A DNA stretch of 64,000 nt from Fomes fomentarius (Eukaryota; Basidiomycota; Agaricomycetes; Polyporales; Polyporaceae): NCBI GenBank assembly GCA_022606135.1, contig JABYQN010000007.1:2108001-2172000 (forward strand), given 5' to 3'. How positions within the stretch are numbered: the stretch's first letter is position 1; every line of letters begins with the position of its first letter. The notes under the pieces were generated by a model, which saw only the letters and a program-made list of their open reading frames with translations, ran no database searches and had not been told where the DNA came from. Made by a program: the position numbers and the translations under genes. This document shows positions 1 to 11,757 of this stretch, one piece after another.

Positions 1-2831
1 ACAGCCTGAGGCTTGAACAGGACTCGGCGAAAAAGGAAACCGACTAGCTATACTCATCCAGCGCGTTCCGAACGACGTCGACGTCATGAGCAACATACGC
101 TTGTCTGTCGTTTTGAGTTGCCCGTGAGAATCCTTGTTGATCCCTTACGACAGCAAAGAAGGTCCGTTCGGAGGACAGGACCGGACCCCCCTCTCCCCCC
201 CTCCTCCCGTCGACGGCGTGAGCGCACAGTGTGGCACGAAATGCCACAAAGGCCTCTGTGCGCGCGCGAATTCGAAGAGACACTCGATGTTTATCAGGCG
301 CGCTGTGGAGCCAGTGGGTTGTTCGGTCGGAGGCTCGGTCGCCACATACATCTGTCCACCAATTACTGCCTTCGTTGCCGGCACGCCACCGAACGATTGT
401 CTTACCCTGCGTTCCATTGTGTCCAAATAGCGCAAGATGGGCCGAGATGACTGGGGTTGCATGCACCGGGATCATCTCAGACGAGTGAGGTGCGTGCTAT
501 TGCTGTCCACGCGGCGCATGGAAAGGAAGCAAGCAATGACGGGTTGGCACTAGTACTTAGTATCGCTCCTGCCGCAAGCGATTGCCTCTGCGCCACTAGT
601 ACAGCACCAGGTCCTCTCTCCGCGTGCTGGGAGAGCGGATGCTATTGCGTGTGCCAGGATTATCGCACTGCCAGTGCGGTAGATAGATCGTACGTACATT
701 GGGAGAAGCGTCCCAAGTATTCTCTGTCCAGCCCGAGTCCTCCGCCGGACAAGGAGGATGTGCGCAACGGGAGAAGCGGCGTTTGACGCGGCGGAGGAAG
801 GTAGGAAGCTGCGTTGCCTGAGCTCGCACGTTGGCGCCCAGTCCGACCGTCCGGAACTCTTTGGGCAGATACGCATACGTAACGGCCTGGAACGACCTTT
901 GAACGTCGGGTACGTTGAAGATGGCCAAGGCACAAACCAATATTGTGTCATTGCCGCCCTCGGCCGCGACAAACGCAAAACGCTCCTATCAGGACGTACC
1001 TCGTACTGGTACGCGCCTGCACATTGGGAGGGACTATGAGAAGCCTCCAGGATTAAAATGGGCAACGGAGGAAGCCAGGAAGAGAAGAGCACGGAATGAT
1101 TCGATGGGCGCGACAGCGGATGGCGAGGAACGAGGGTGCATGACAGTGACACACGCCTATCGCGATTTGCAGCCCCCCCCAGCAACGCATCCCAAGCTCA
1201 AGCCCATTCTGACTCTTACGACGGAGGAACGCACCCAACGCGCGCTCCGAGTCTGTGGCCGCAAAGGCGTAAACGTGGCCATCGATATCGTCGCGCTGAC
1301 CTTGCGTCGTGCCGAGTGCCGAGTGCCGGGGGGTGGATAGTCGGATACGGGGGTACATATTAGTGGGACGCGAGAAGGGCTTCGAAGTCGCAACCTTGTC
1401 CACTGGACGGCGGCGTGCTGGTGCGTGTTGGTCCAGCTCGGACGCCCGACCAGCTTCGGAGGATCCGAGCTTGTTGCCGACGTGCTGGCCGGACGCAAAG
1501 CGCGCGAACGGTTCCTGTGTGCGTCATACCATTGTTCCCAATGGCTGGCAGACGATCAGAGGGAGGCGGGATCAGAGGGCGTCCCGAGTATGTGGTATGT
1601 ATCTGCTTGCGAGTGGCGATAGCGTGCGCGTTCACAAGAAGAGACTTGTGCCGACACGTCATGGAAGGGTGGACGCCGCTCGGTAATAGTATCGTATCGT
1701 ACTAGTGGCTATCGGGATCAGGGGAAGTGCTCACCATGGCTGGTTTGAGAGAAAAAGACGGAGATAAGTGCAGAAAGGCTTCAGGGTCGCTGACTCGGGA
1801 ATCCCCCAATGGTCTTTCTCGTTCCCGACGATCAGAGTGACGTATGTGCTCACTAGCGCGCTACGTGCCCTCGGATGCGCATCACGTTCGCGTGTTCGCT
1901 CGTCGAGGTGAACGAACTGGAGTTATCGTCATGGCGAGATTGGGTGCTGGCATGAACTGATTGGTGCGGGAAAGCGGACGGGTATAGTTCTCGGGGGCGC
2001 CGCTTCAGTGCTTCGAACGTGCGTCAACTTCGCCCCACTCTTCGACAGGTGAAACTCGCGGGAGCTCGAGGATGAGCTCGGCCCCGCTGCTGCATAATCA
2101 CCCTGTGAACGTTGGAGAGATAAGAGTGGGTCTGTGCCACACAGGAGGTAGCACTGCAATATTGTGAAGCCAGCCAAGAGGTCGGTGGCGGGCGTCGGTA
2201 GGAAGGCGGGACGGAAGAACGTTGTGCACCACTTGTCCACCAGCGCTCCGAGGGTGCGGTGTAGTCACTGCGGTGTGTAAATTGGTATTGAACCCCCTTG
2301 AGGTCATCGTTCTTCCCAAGAGGGCCAATAATCTCGCGGGCTGTTCTGGGGTGGCGACGGGCTTGCATTGTCCGTTTTCTTGTGCACGAACACTCCTTCG
2401 CGTGGAAAGGGGGGACGACAAAAGTACGTGAGTGGTGCTCCAAAAGTGCCACCCCGAATCACAGACGCATGTGAATGGGCGTCGGCAGACCCGGATCCTC
2501 GGACACACACGCCCAAACGCGGAAACAGGGCGCGAAGTCGGGCTCGGGACGATCCATCGGGCGCTCTGATGGGGGTGCCGCGGCTGCCAAATGCAGACTC
2601 AACGCCCATCGATGTCGCGCGCTTCTCTGCTCTGTCCGAAACAGGCAGGCGCGCTTCCTGGCCACTTCGCGAAGATGTGTTTCGGTCGCCAACGCCGTTT
2701 CTGCCGGTGGCAACCGGCGCTCGCCAGAGCTGCACAGTGGACTCTGCTCCGCTGCCACCATCTCCCTTTGCGAAAATTGTTTTCCCTCCGACTCCGAGTC
2801 TTGACGTCAGCACTATACGCCCACTGTGCAC
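1..2831. other. No supportable gene
   Basis: Both strands hold only short overlapping open frames without a recognisable domain, signal peptide or consistent splice pattern. The left part may be intergenic or old decayed sequence. The right end grades into the promoter of the phosphatase gene. Confidence 0.5.
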
Positions 2832-2835
2832 AATG

Positions 2836-2843
2836 TATATAAG
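2836..2843 (+). promoter_or_regulatory. TATA box of the HAD phosphatase gene
   Basis: TATATAAG lies 114 bp upstream of the start codon at 2957 in a pyrimidine-rich 5' region, a spacing that suits a core promoter plus leader. The position is read directly; the function is inferred. Confidence 0.6.
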
Positions 2844-2956
2844 CACCCGTCTCTCCGCCATCAGTCCTCACTTCGCAGCTTCACAGTTGACGAGCCACTT
2901 CGAGAGCCCCTCGACCTCACACCTCCTCATCGTCCTTCCTACACTCATATTCCAAC

Positions 2957-4149
2957 ATGTCCACCATCACTCCCGTATCCTTCCACGTCGACGCCGTCCT
3001 CTTTGACATGGTGTGTATCTCGGCTCTCTCTCTTCTCAGATTTGTGCTAACCAAGGGAGTGTGTTCACAGGACGGTACCCTCACCGACTCCATCGCAGCC
3101 GTCGAGGCAGCATGGGGCAAGGTCGCCCAGGACATCGGCCAGGACCCCGCCTACGTGATCGCCGCCACCCACGGCAAGCGCGCCGTCGACAACCTCGCCC
3201 AATTCAAGCCCCACATCAAGGCCCACGAGATGGACGCAGAGGTGCAGGCCTTCGAGGAGTCCATCCTCTTCTTCGCCGACGCATACTCGAAGCACGGCCC
3301 CGGCTCCCCCAACAACTCACCCCTCTCGTCCGGCGCGGGGACTCCCGCCCTCTCGACCCCGGCCCTTTCACCATCGAGCTCTGCGCCCGCCTCCCGCACA
3401 TCGTCCCGCGCATCATCCTTCGTCGGCAGCATCGCCCAGCTCGCAGCGTTCCGCCGCCCGTCGTTCCTCCACCGCGTCTCGAGCCTGCTCGCCATGGAGC
3501 GCGCGATCCCCGAGTCCGAGAGCGCGACGTTCGAGGACCCCATCATGGAGGAGGTGCAGGAGGAGCTCAGCAGCGAGTGGAGGACAACCCTCGAGAAGCA
3601 GCACCAGCTCCAGGCATGGCAGATCGAGGCTGCCGCCGTCGACCGCTCCGTCCGCATCCTCCCTGGTGTGAAGCGTGTCATGGGCTCCATCCCCCAGGGC
3701 CGCTACGCTGTCGCCACCTCTGGCGCAAAGACTTACGGTACGTCCTCTCACATCTGCACTCACTGTTTGAGTTCCATAGCTGACCCTGAACTCGCCCATT
3801 CTTTCCAGCACACGGCTGCATGACCCGCGTCGGGATCACCCCACCCGCGGTGACCATCACCGCGGACGACAAGCGGCTCAAGGCAGGCAAGCCCGCGCCC
3901 GACCCGTTCCTGCTTGCCGCCTCGGAGCTCGGCTTCGACGCGAAGCGCTGCGTCGTCTTCGAAGACTCGCCTTCGGGCATCCGCGCGGGCGTCGCCTCGG
4001 GCGCGACGGTCATCGCGGTCTGCACGAGCCACGAGCGTTCGAAGATCGCCAACTGCGGCGCGCACTACATCGTGGACACCATGGAGCAGGTGCGCGTCGT
4101 GCCTGAGGCCGACGGCCGCCTCCGCTTCGAACTCGACTTGAAGCACTGA
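2957..4149 (+). CDS. HAD-superfamily sugar/glycerol phosphatase with Ser/Pro-rich insertion
   Basis: Hydrolase of the haloacid dehalogenase superfamily, closest in layout to fungal glycerol-3-phosphate and 2-deoxyglucose-6-phosphate phosphatases, which are cytosolic and make glycerol or clear sugar phosphates. Exons 2957-3010, 3071-3737 and 3809-4149 join in frame to 353 aa. Motif I is DMDGT at residues 17-21 with both aspartates. Motif II is VATSG near residue 233. The motif III lysine lies in AGKPAPD near 268 and motif IV in VFEDSPSG near 290. The family is usually about 250 aa; the extra length is a Ser/Pro/Ala-rich stretch at roughly residues 92-190 inside the cap region. The first intron splits the nucleophile motif between Met and Asp. 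The substrate cannot be told from sequence. Confidence 0.88.
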
Positions 4150-6158
4150 GAGGGAGAGGACAGGGAGGAAGAGCGCATCCATCCCCCCGACGTTCTCCCG
4201 CGACACTTCCCGCTTCGGATCTTCAGACCCTCCAGGTGCGCGGTGCCGCGGTGCCGTGGAGGAGGAGGGTGTTCGTACCCTTGAGCTTCGGTTCCGGACT
4301 GCTTCGAGATTGCAATACGACCGTTGAGCTTCCGACTGAGTTCTACCGCCGCGCGTTTTGTTCTGTGTCCCCGTTGTTCGCTATGTATCATCTTTATGCT
4401 CTCTGTCGCTGCACGATACCTACCTCTCTTATCCCGCTACCCCTTCCCCCTCCTTCACTGCCGCCGCTTGTCGTCATCATCTCTAGCTATCGTTCACAGC
4501 CCCTGTACTATTAGTGTATCATAGTTCCCTCCGATCCGTACGCACATAGCGCTGATTTTATGCTTGCGGTCTGATACATCGTCTTGCAATATAGAGATAG
4601 ACTTCCGCATACCCCGTTCGCGTCTGATCTGCGCGCCCAGAACTCGCAAACCGCTACTCCATCATGAACAGCGTAGGCAGAGCAGGCAGCGGCACGCGTT
4701 GACGACGAAAGATGCCAAGTGAGAGCAAGATCGGTATAGTATACAATATCGCGTCCGACATGCGGAAGTCCATATGCCAGTGAGGTCCACACGTGCGCCC
4801 CGGGCCCGTCACAGCGACAGGGCGCAACGTTCTATACTCTTATCTTCCCCTTCCGCGCCCTCTGGCAGACCGGTAACCATCCCTGGTCCGGCAGAGCGAA
4901 TGCACGGTGATATCAAGCTCGCGCGCGACGCTCGAGGGGATATTTATTTTACTAGGCGTCGAGCCTGCGTCGAGGCTCCTCCTTGAGGACCAAATGTTCG
5001 ACTTTTCAAAGGCACCACGGGCGCCCAGTGGGCACTCCCCTCATCCGAGTCCAGCCTGGGAGCGGCGGAGTCCGCTGGCAGGACTTTGTGCGGGCTCTTG
5101 CGGTGAACCGCTCCTGTCGGTGTCGGATCCCGCGCTGTCGGAGACATAGAGCATCTGGAATGCGAATTAGGCGTCGAGCCCTGTGTCCGTTGTGATAGGA
5201 GACAGTGCTAGAAGGGGGACATGCATATGTGCGGCGGCGCTCATGAGAACGGCTACGGACGACGAATGTGTGTCGAACACGCCGGACATACACGGTCCGT
5301 TCAACGTTCGGAGATAGGGTCGTTCCGGATCCGTCGCTCTCGTATGTAGTTGGCGGGCTCACTGGCGACTCATAAGTGGACTCGAGGCTCAGGAAGGCTT
5401 CGGGCCCCGGCCCTTCATTCAAAGCAACGAAACTGCATCTAAAGGACAGTCAACTGGTTCTCCTTAGCGGTATATACATGCGTACTTGGGTGCTCACTAT
5501 ACTGTATGTGCGCGCCGTGGAGCTGAGACATGCGGGACTTTCAAGTTTGCTCTCCACTGTGGGTAGTAAATTGTCGTGAAGCGCTCGACTTAACAAGGTT
5601 GTGAGCTCGCAGTACAACTATGGGGACGCAATGTCAACCTAGCTCGTACCAGGTCCCCGAGGCCTTTTAATGGCATGCCATTGAATCTCTCATGCGGCGC
5701 GGCTGGTGCCAGCCACTCGTTATCACGAGCATTGTCTTAAGCACTTGTAACGAGCTTGCAACGGCTCTTGCTCCATATATGACCGGACATGATGCCTTGG
5801 GCCACGAAATATCGTCGCCTCTGAGATCAGTGAAGAGGATGGAGTCGCACGGGAGTTCAAACGGCGTTCTCATGTTCAGTTCATGCAGTCACATTGTGAC
5901 TGAGGTACGCCCTACCGTGACGATCTTGCCCACACTCAGCGCTCAGCACTGCCCTACATTGAACTGCGCAGGCTCACTACGTAGTACGCAGCACATGGAA
6001 ACGGTATCGTAAGTAGACATTGGTCTCCGATGTGGCAGCGTGTCTTTCAACGCTCGACACTCACATAACTTCCAACATCACCCATTATCGTCGAGTCCCT
6101 TCCAACGTGACGTTCAAATCGGCGTGACGTCGACGTCCTTATAGCGTTTGGTCTGGAC
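4150..6158. other. Intergenic, no supportable gene
   Basis: The first few hundred bases are the T/C-rich 3' region of the phosphatase gene. The rest has only short open frames on both strands with no domain I recognise. Confidence 0.5.
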
Positions 6159-9030
6159 ATGCCTTCTCAAGCCACTACATCCGATATTACTACTCTAACA
6201 TATTGGCAGCCCGGAGCAGAAGAATATGATCTGGTATATAGGGCGGCACAGACCTTCGCTCTCAATTGCGATCCGACGGCAGGTCAGAAGCATTTCGCGG
6301 CCTTCGTTGACCTCATCGATGCGCTGTTCTTCAGGTTTTTCATGACTATGCAATCTTGCCCTCCTTCGCTTCCCCAGCCTCTTCTCGACTGCTTGCTTTG
6401 CTGCTGCGAGTCTCCGACTCTCGAGAATGCCCAACGAGAACACTACCCTGCCCTGAACTTCCTCACGTCCCGCCTACTCGTAGCCTTCGCCGACGTCGTC
6501 GGAGCAGAGAATACCGTCGAACAAGTAGACGACGCGGAACACCTCCGGTCTTTCGTCGTCTTGTTCTTTTACGCTTTGAGGGAGCTGTGGAACATGCACA
6601 AATCGAAGCGTTTGAAGCAAACGTTCTGGACGCCCATGCCTTGGTCAAGGTCGTCACGTATGGCGGAATACAAGAGCCGCGCGCATTTGGACAGTGGGTC
6701 GTTGATATGCATTCCTCCCGTCGAGTTGGCCAATATACTCACGTCGAGGTGGCACTATAGATCCCCCATGCGTCACTATCGACGATATCACCAATTCTGC
6801 ACGCGACGATCTGTTCTACTTCCCAGACATCCTCTGGCTGGGCGGTCGCCACGACGGTTACTGCCGGGCCACAACGCTCAGCGCGTACGTTTGGATTCGC
6901 CTGCGAACCGCGAGGTCTGCGACGGAACATCTCGCACTCTGGCAGGCTGCACTTTCCTTCGGCATCCTGGAGGCTCTTTCGGGGCTCAGGATCACCGAGT
7001 CTGTGCTTGTGACGCGCCGCGCGGATGGCGTGCTTGTCCTAACCAGTGCGAAGGTATCGCAGTTCATCTGGTTTTGGTTATTTGGCCGAGCCGTTGTCAG
7101 AGAGCCGTCAGAGATCCGTCAGTGGGTCGAACTCGCCAGACGTGAGATCAGTGGGGCTACATTGGCGATCAACGAACAGGCCATGAATCGCATGTCAATG
7201 ATTCCCGGAAGCGGACGACTCACCGAGGACGAGTTCCAGGAGATCTTGTGCAGCTTGGCTGCTCTCACTGACGTATCAAACTCCCTATGCTCAATCGTCA
7301 CTAGCGGCTCTGCGCTCGAAGAGTCTCTCCCCTCCCGCAATGTTGTCCCCCGAATGGCCATGCCGTTCACAAGATACAGGAAGATGATGACGATGCGGGG
7401 TTGGTGCCCGTCTGTTTGCCAGTTAACAGAAGTCTCTACCTCCTACACGCTTGCATATGCTGCCACCTTGTCCCCGCCACTTGTCGAAGGATGTGCTGTG
7501 GAGCATGGGACATGCAGCGAAGCCAGTTGCCAAGCATACATCGTTGATTCTGACGATTACGAGACAAGACACGCACGGACCTGCTCCGACCCCTTGACCT
7601 GCCGCTTCCTCAAGCCCGCTCTCACCTCTATCAGCCAGCTTCTATCCTCCGGCAACATCCCTGTGATCGTCTACGATGGTCAATCACTTATTGTCCGCAA
7701 TGCCGCAGACGGGCCCTACGTCTCGATCTCTCACGTCTGGGCAGACGGACTAGGAAGCACAACCGAGCAGGGGCTCCCCGAATGCCAGGTTGGGCACATC
7801 GCGAGCCTCTCCCGCCAGCTTGTTCCGGATGGCGCATTCTGGCTCGACTCTCTCTGTGTCCCTGGGGGTGACAGACATTTGCGTCGAAGTGCTATTCGCC
7901 TCATGGCGAACGGCTACCGCAACGCGGACAAGGTCCTGGTCTTTGATGCTGCAATCCGTCAGCTGTCGAGATCCGCTATGCCACTGAAGGAGATCATCCT
8001 GCGAATCGCGATGTCCTCGTGGATGTACCGCGTCTGGACACTGCAGGAGGCGTTGCTCGCCAGGGAGCTCTACTTCGAGTTTGCCGATATGCTCGTCTCC
8101 CTTGCGTCTCTGCGAGCGGCCTACAAACACTGCCGGGAACCAGTACCGTCATCGCTCGGTCCCGTCAATCGTGACCTTTTCATGAGCAACCATTGCGAAA
8201 TCCCGTCGCTTTCTCGCCTGCTGTCCGATCGGAGTCCTTCCGACGCCAAGTATTCGTTCGAGGATATCGTTCAGATGCTCAACAGGCGCTCCACAGGTAA
8301 ACCCGAAGACGAGACGTTGGCCATCGCGAGGCTTCTTGGGATTGACGTTGCCGAGTTGCTTGCGGTAGAAGATGCCGACGCGCGCATGCGGATATTCTTC
8401 TTGAATCTGAAGACCGTCCCGGCGTTCATTGTCTGGAAGCACAAGCCCCACGCTACACTCCCGTTTCCCGGCTTTCGATGGGCCCCGCGCACCTTGACGC
8501 AGCTCGAAAGTGCATCCGATGACATCGCAGGCATTGCGGAATGCACGCCACAAGGGTTGATCACCCAACGCGAGCTGCCGGTCATCTCTTTTCCCGCCAT
8601 GGAGTTGGGCAGCTCGGATGCGCACCCGGACCATTTCCTCATCAAGCACTCGAACAACAGGAACTCCTACCTCGTTTTTGGTCTCAGGGGCTCCGTACCT
8701 CAGGACGCTGTTGTCACAGTGAACGCGCTGGTCAGCCTTCCGGGACCTCTTGTCCTGGACGGTATGTTATCGCATCAAGCACCCGATTCCGACTCCGACT
8801 CGGCGGCACCTCCGCTCACTATGGCTGTGGCCGTCTACCTCACTGATTCCGACGGTTCCTCCAGCACAGAGGACCTGACTGGGGCTTTGGTCGTGTGTCG
8901 GTGCGAACCCCTGTTCCAAGCGAAGATGGTGGAGGCGAATTCTTACATGTCCTCGCTGGGGTCGATCAAAGAGAGTGACCTCAGGGTGATCGAAGGAGAC
9001 ATAAGTTCTAGGCGTATAATGTTCACATGA
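6159..9030 (+). CDS. HET-domain (heterokaryon incompatibility-type) protein
   Basis: Exon 1 is 6159-6657. A 103-nt intron with a TATAG acceptor leads to exon 2, 6761-9030; the phases match and give 922 aa. The HET domain begins near residue 486 with YVSISHVWADG, continues through FWLDSLCVPGGD and a Met-rich helix with YRNADKVLVFDAA, and ends near SSWMYRVWTLQEALLA. This is the usual order of conserved blocks in PF06985. A Cys/His-rich segment precedes it near residues 385-445. In ascomycetes HET proteins trigger cell death after fusion of unlike hyphae; in basidiomycetes they are numerous and mostly untested. The approximately 380-residue N-terminal part is not recognised. There is no signal peptide or membrane segment. 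The exon 1/2 junction is inferred from phase and splice consensus. Confidence 0.82.
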
Positions 9031-9356
9031 ATTCACTCATATAATTATTCACCCCCGAGTCGTGCATATAGCCGAACTGTCGTTGCGATAGGCCCCCGTC
9101 TCGTACTCCGACGCACGCACTGGCAGTGGCTGCTATAGACGACTCGAACAACGCCGCTCTATATCGTACACAACCTTCGCAACAATATACAGAACTCCGG
9201 ACGGTATACATCTGGTTACTTGCAACACAGACTCGCGTTCTCCCTGTCGAACACTTCCATAGTCCGAAGGCAGGTCTTGATACATAAGAAAATAGTATAC
9301 GTGAGTGCGAACCCCCGGGAACAGCGCTACGACACAAGCGATGCTCACCATACTTC
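9031..9356. other. Short intergenic space
   Basis: This holds the 3' flank of the HET gene and the 3' flank of the decarboxylase pseudogene, which converge here. No gene is seen. Confidence 0.5.
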
Positions 9357-9930
9357 TCAGACGTCAGGATACACCCTGGCGAGTTCCTTGCCAAAGTTGT
9401 AGTGCTGGCGATCCTCGGCCTTCACGGTGAATTCCACCTTGGTCTTCTCCTGGAAGACCATGACGATGTCTGACCCACCGAACTGGAAGCCAGAGAGTTC
9501 GTCGCTCTTCTTGACCTCCTGGCCCACTTCCACGCTCAGCTTGACGGACGGACGACACTTGCGCCATGCCGGTCGGAAGTACCGCAACGAGGCCGATGTC
9601 CTTCGTCTCGATGAGAATGAGGGCACGGGCCTGGATGAACCGGTAGCCCGGGTCGTCGGGAGCGTCCAAGGAGTGTGTCTCACCGTCGGCCTTAGCAGGC
9701 ACCTGAGGGGAGCACCCAACAGCGGGCGGCGAGGCTTGATGGCGAGCTTTTTGTTGGCATCTTCGGCGACTGTGACCTGAAGGCAGATGGAGCACGCCTC
9801 GCACACGATGCCCGAGATGGAAGCATGCTGGCGGTAGCAGGTGGCTAACACGCCGCCGGCAAACGTGGGTTCGTTTGGTCCGGCCGTCTAGTTCTGCACA
9901 ACGTCCGGCAAGAGAGCAATGTCGGCAGAT
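9357..9930 (-). pseudogene. Phosphatidylserine-decarboxylase-like (soluble, PsiD-type) pseudogene
   Basis: On the minus strand the C-terminal half of a pyruvoyl decarboxylase is spread over two frames. One frame has GYRFIQARALILIETKDIG and then LPTGMAQVSSV. The other continues KLSVEVGQEVKKSDELSG and FQFGGSDIVMVF, the region of the self-cleavage serine. The jump falls at a four-base unit (GACG on the plus strand) present three times at 9543-9554, so one extra unit explains the break. Upstream, CYRQHASISGIVCEA matches the family's YHRWHSPVSG-like block, followed by further disruption and a stop. The style (GYRF.QARA, GMAQVSS) is nearer to the soluble fungal PSD-like enzymes that include tryptophan decarboxylases than to mitochondrial or Golgi phosphatidylserine decarboxylase. 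No functional product is expected. Confidence 0.72.
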
Positions 9931-10243
9931 GTGCTGACCGTGTTCGATCGTGGGTGGTAGTCCGCCACTTGGCATTGAGGCTGGCAGGACTTCAGGAGGC
10001 CTGAGGCCTGAGAGGCTGCCAGTGTCGCCAGCCACCACCTAGCGCTATTCTCCAGAACACCGAGGAACACCATGGGAACATAGCACTCTTTCACTGCAAT
10101 GGAGTTCTCCGACGCTTAGATCACATCACTTTTGCAGGCGAACGCCGGTAAGCTCCCTTGGTCTGCCTATAGCCATCGTCGCTGACTCAGTAGTCTTAGA
10201 TCCTACCAACTGGAAGCTATGGGAGCCATCTTCGGCGTGGGCG

Positions 10244-11208
10244 ATGGCAGATGATGACTGGCAAGCCTTTGCAACAAAGTGGCAGGAGTGTCAAGGACCA
10301 GTCCACGAAGTAGTCAACGGTGCTTCAGTCATCGACCTTTCTGACATTCGCCATCTGGTCCAAGACGTCCCTCCGTCGATCCTTGTGCGTACCTGCTATG
10401 ACGATGCTGTCCGCGCCACCATGTACAAAGCCGCGGTAGAGCCAGAGAGCGGCATGATCTTTACTGGGCAGCCTGGTATCGGTGAGCGTCCCCTCGGGCC
10501 AGTTCCCACTCACACTTCACTAACAACACCTCAGGCAAGACTACCTTTCTCTTCTACCTCCTTGTTCGGCTGTTGCAGCACCATCAGATTGTCCTGCTTG
10601 GTCTACCACCCCGGTTCACGTTGCCGCTCCTCTTCTACCGTGGTCGTGTCTATGAAGCTACGACACCGCTCGAAATGGGGAGCTTACCCCAGCGCACACA
10701 AGACGTCTTCATCTGGTCGCTGTTCGAGGCCAACGAGGCGGATCCGTCACAGACCGACTATGCCTATGGCAGTCCAATCCTCTTCCCCGTTCAGGCGCCC
10801 TCTCCAAATCCCTCCCTTTGCGAAAGATGGGCCAAATTTCGGAATCCTAATGTCAGTGTGCTCCAACTGTGGGACCTTCAAGAGCTCAAACAGGGGTAAG
10901 ATTCAGCCATCTATCGTTGACTTATCGGCACTGACGTTCCGGTTACTAGACTGCAGCTGCAGAAGCGCATTCCCCTCCTGCGGGAAGAATTGGACTCGAC
11001 TTTGAAGACATGGCCAGACCGCAGCCGCGACTCCTCTTTCAAATACTTTCGTGCTCTTCAGGTCCTCAGAGCAGCTTGTGGGGACGAACGGCCGGTTTCA
11101 GTGGACGCGGCGCTCGACGTCCTCCTCGATGCCTCCATTGCAGCATTTGGATGGGTCGCGCATGACGTATTCAAGGCGATAGATTGCGAGTGGCGAGACG
11201 AACGATGA
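10244..11208 (+). CDS. P-loop NTPase of an expanded basidiomycete (Crinkler/RHS-like) family
   Basis: Exons 10244-10481, 10535-10895 and 10950-11208 join in phase to 285 aa. The Walker A motif GQPGIGKT spans the first intron and is followed by the hydrophobic FLFYLLVRLL. Further on, FPVQAPSPNPSLCERW is a block I associate with the large Agaricomycete family of ATPase-like proteins related to Crinkler or RHS NTPases. No clear Walker B Asp-rich strand is seen after the P-loop, and the protein is shorter than typical members, so it may be a shortened or decaying copy. The frame is also open upstream through DPTNWKLWEPSSAW, just after a good acceptor at 10199 (possible intron 10148-10199), so a missing 5' exon is likely. 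It sits next to pseudogenes in an apparently unstable stretch. Confidence 0.6.
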
Positions 11209-11409
11209 GAGGCGAGTAGTCACTTGGCGTCATAATGTTTGCATTATGCCATCGGGTATACAGCATGCATTCCACCATATTTGTATCATTATGTCAAACC
11301 ACAAATTTGCCTTCGAATAATTTGAAGGTCTGCTACTGGATCATGGACGGAAACACAATATCAGACCACGTATGCATATAACCGACAACAACGCGAGCGA
11401 GACATGATA

Positions 11410-11757
11410 CTAGTAAGGGGAGAGGAGAGACAACAAAAAATGATATGCGTAATCCGTCATGCAATACAGGATACAAGGACTGGACGGCCAGACGGATTCC
11501 GGCCGGATTCCGGCCGAAAATCGCCCATAACTCAAGTATTCATGCCAGAGCCGGCATACACTGATAAGTGGAAGGAGCTGCTTCGTGTTCATGATACTGT
11601 AGGAGTGACAAAGGGGCTCAGCAGCGGCCTGCCCCTCGAACTGGTAGGGTCCTGGGACGAGAGAGAAGATACGAATGAGGAGTTCCGATGGCAGTCTCTG
11701 CACCGGGGCGCGGGTGTTGATCGCTCGCCGAACACTCATATCCGAATACTCAAGCAT
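11410..11757 (-). pseudogene. F-box protein fragment
   Basis: From the ATG at 11757 the minus strand encodes RLPSELLIRIFSLVPG and then LLPLISVCRLWHEYL. This is the two-helix pattern of an F-box, with the spacer seen in many basidiomycete F-box proteins. The frame ends after about 115 residues, without the leucine-rich region that normally follows. I read it as a truncated copy. A spliced continuation to the left was not found. Intact members recruit substrates to SCF ubiquitin ligases. Confidence 0.5.

Noticed and set aside
2368..3006. 212-codon open frame on the plus strand overlapping the phosphatase promoter
   Set aside because: It runs through the TATA box and leader of the next gene and has no domain; it looks like a GC-driven open frame.
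3151..3690. Long minus-strand frames opposite the phosphatase
   Set aside because: They mirror the codon bias of the real exon and have no motif.
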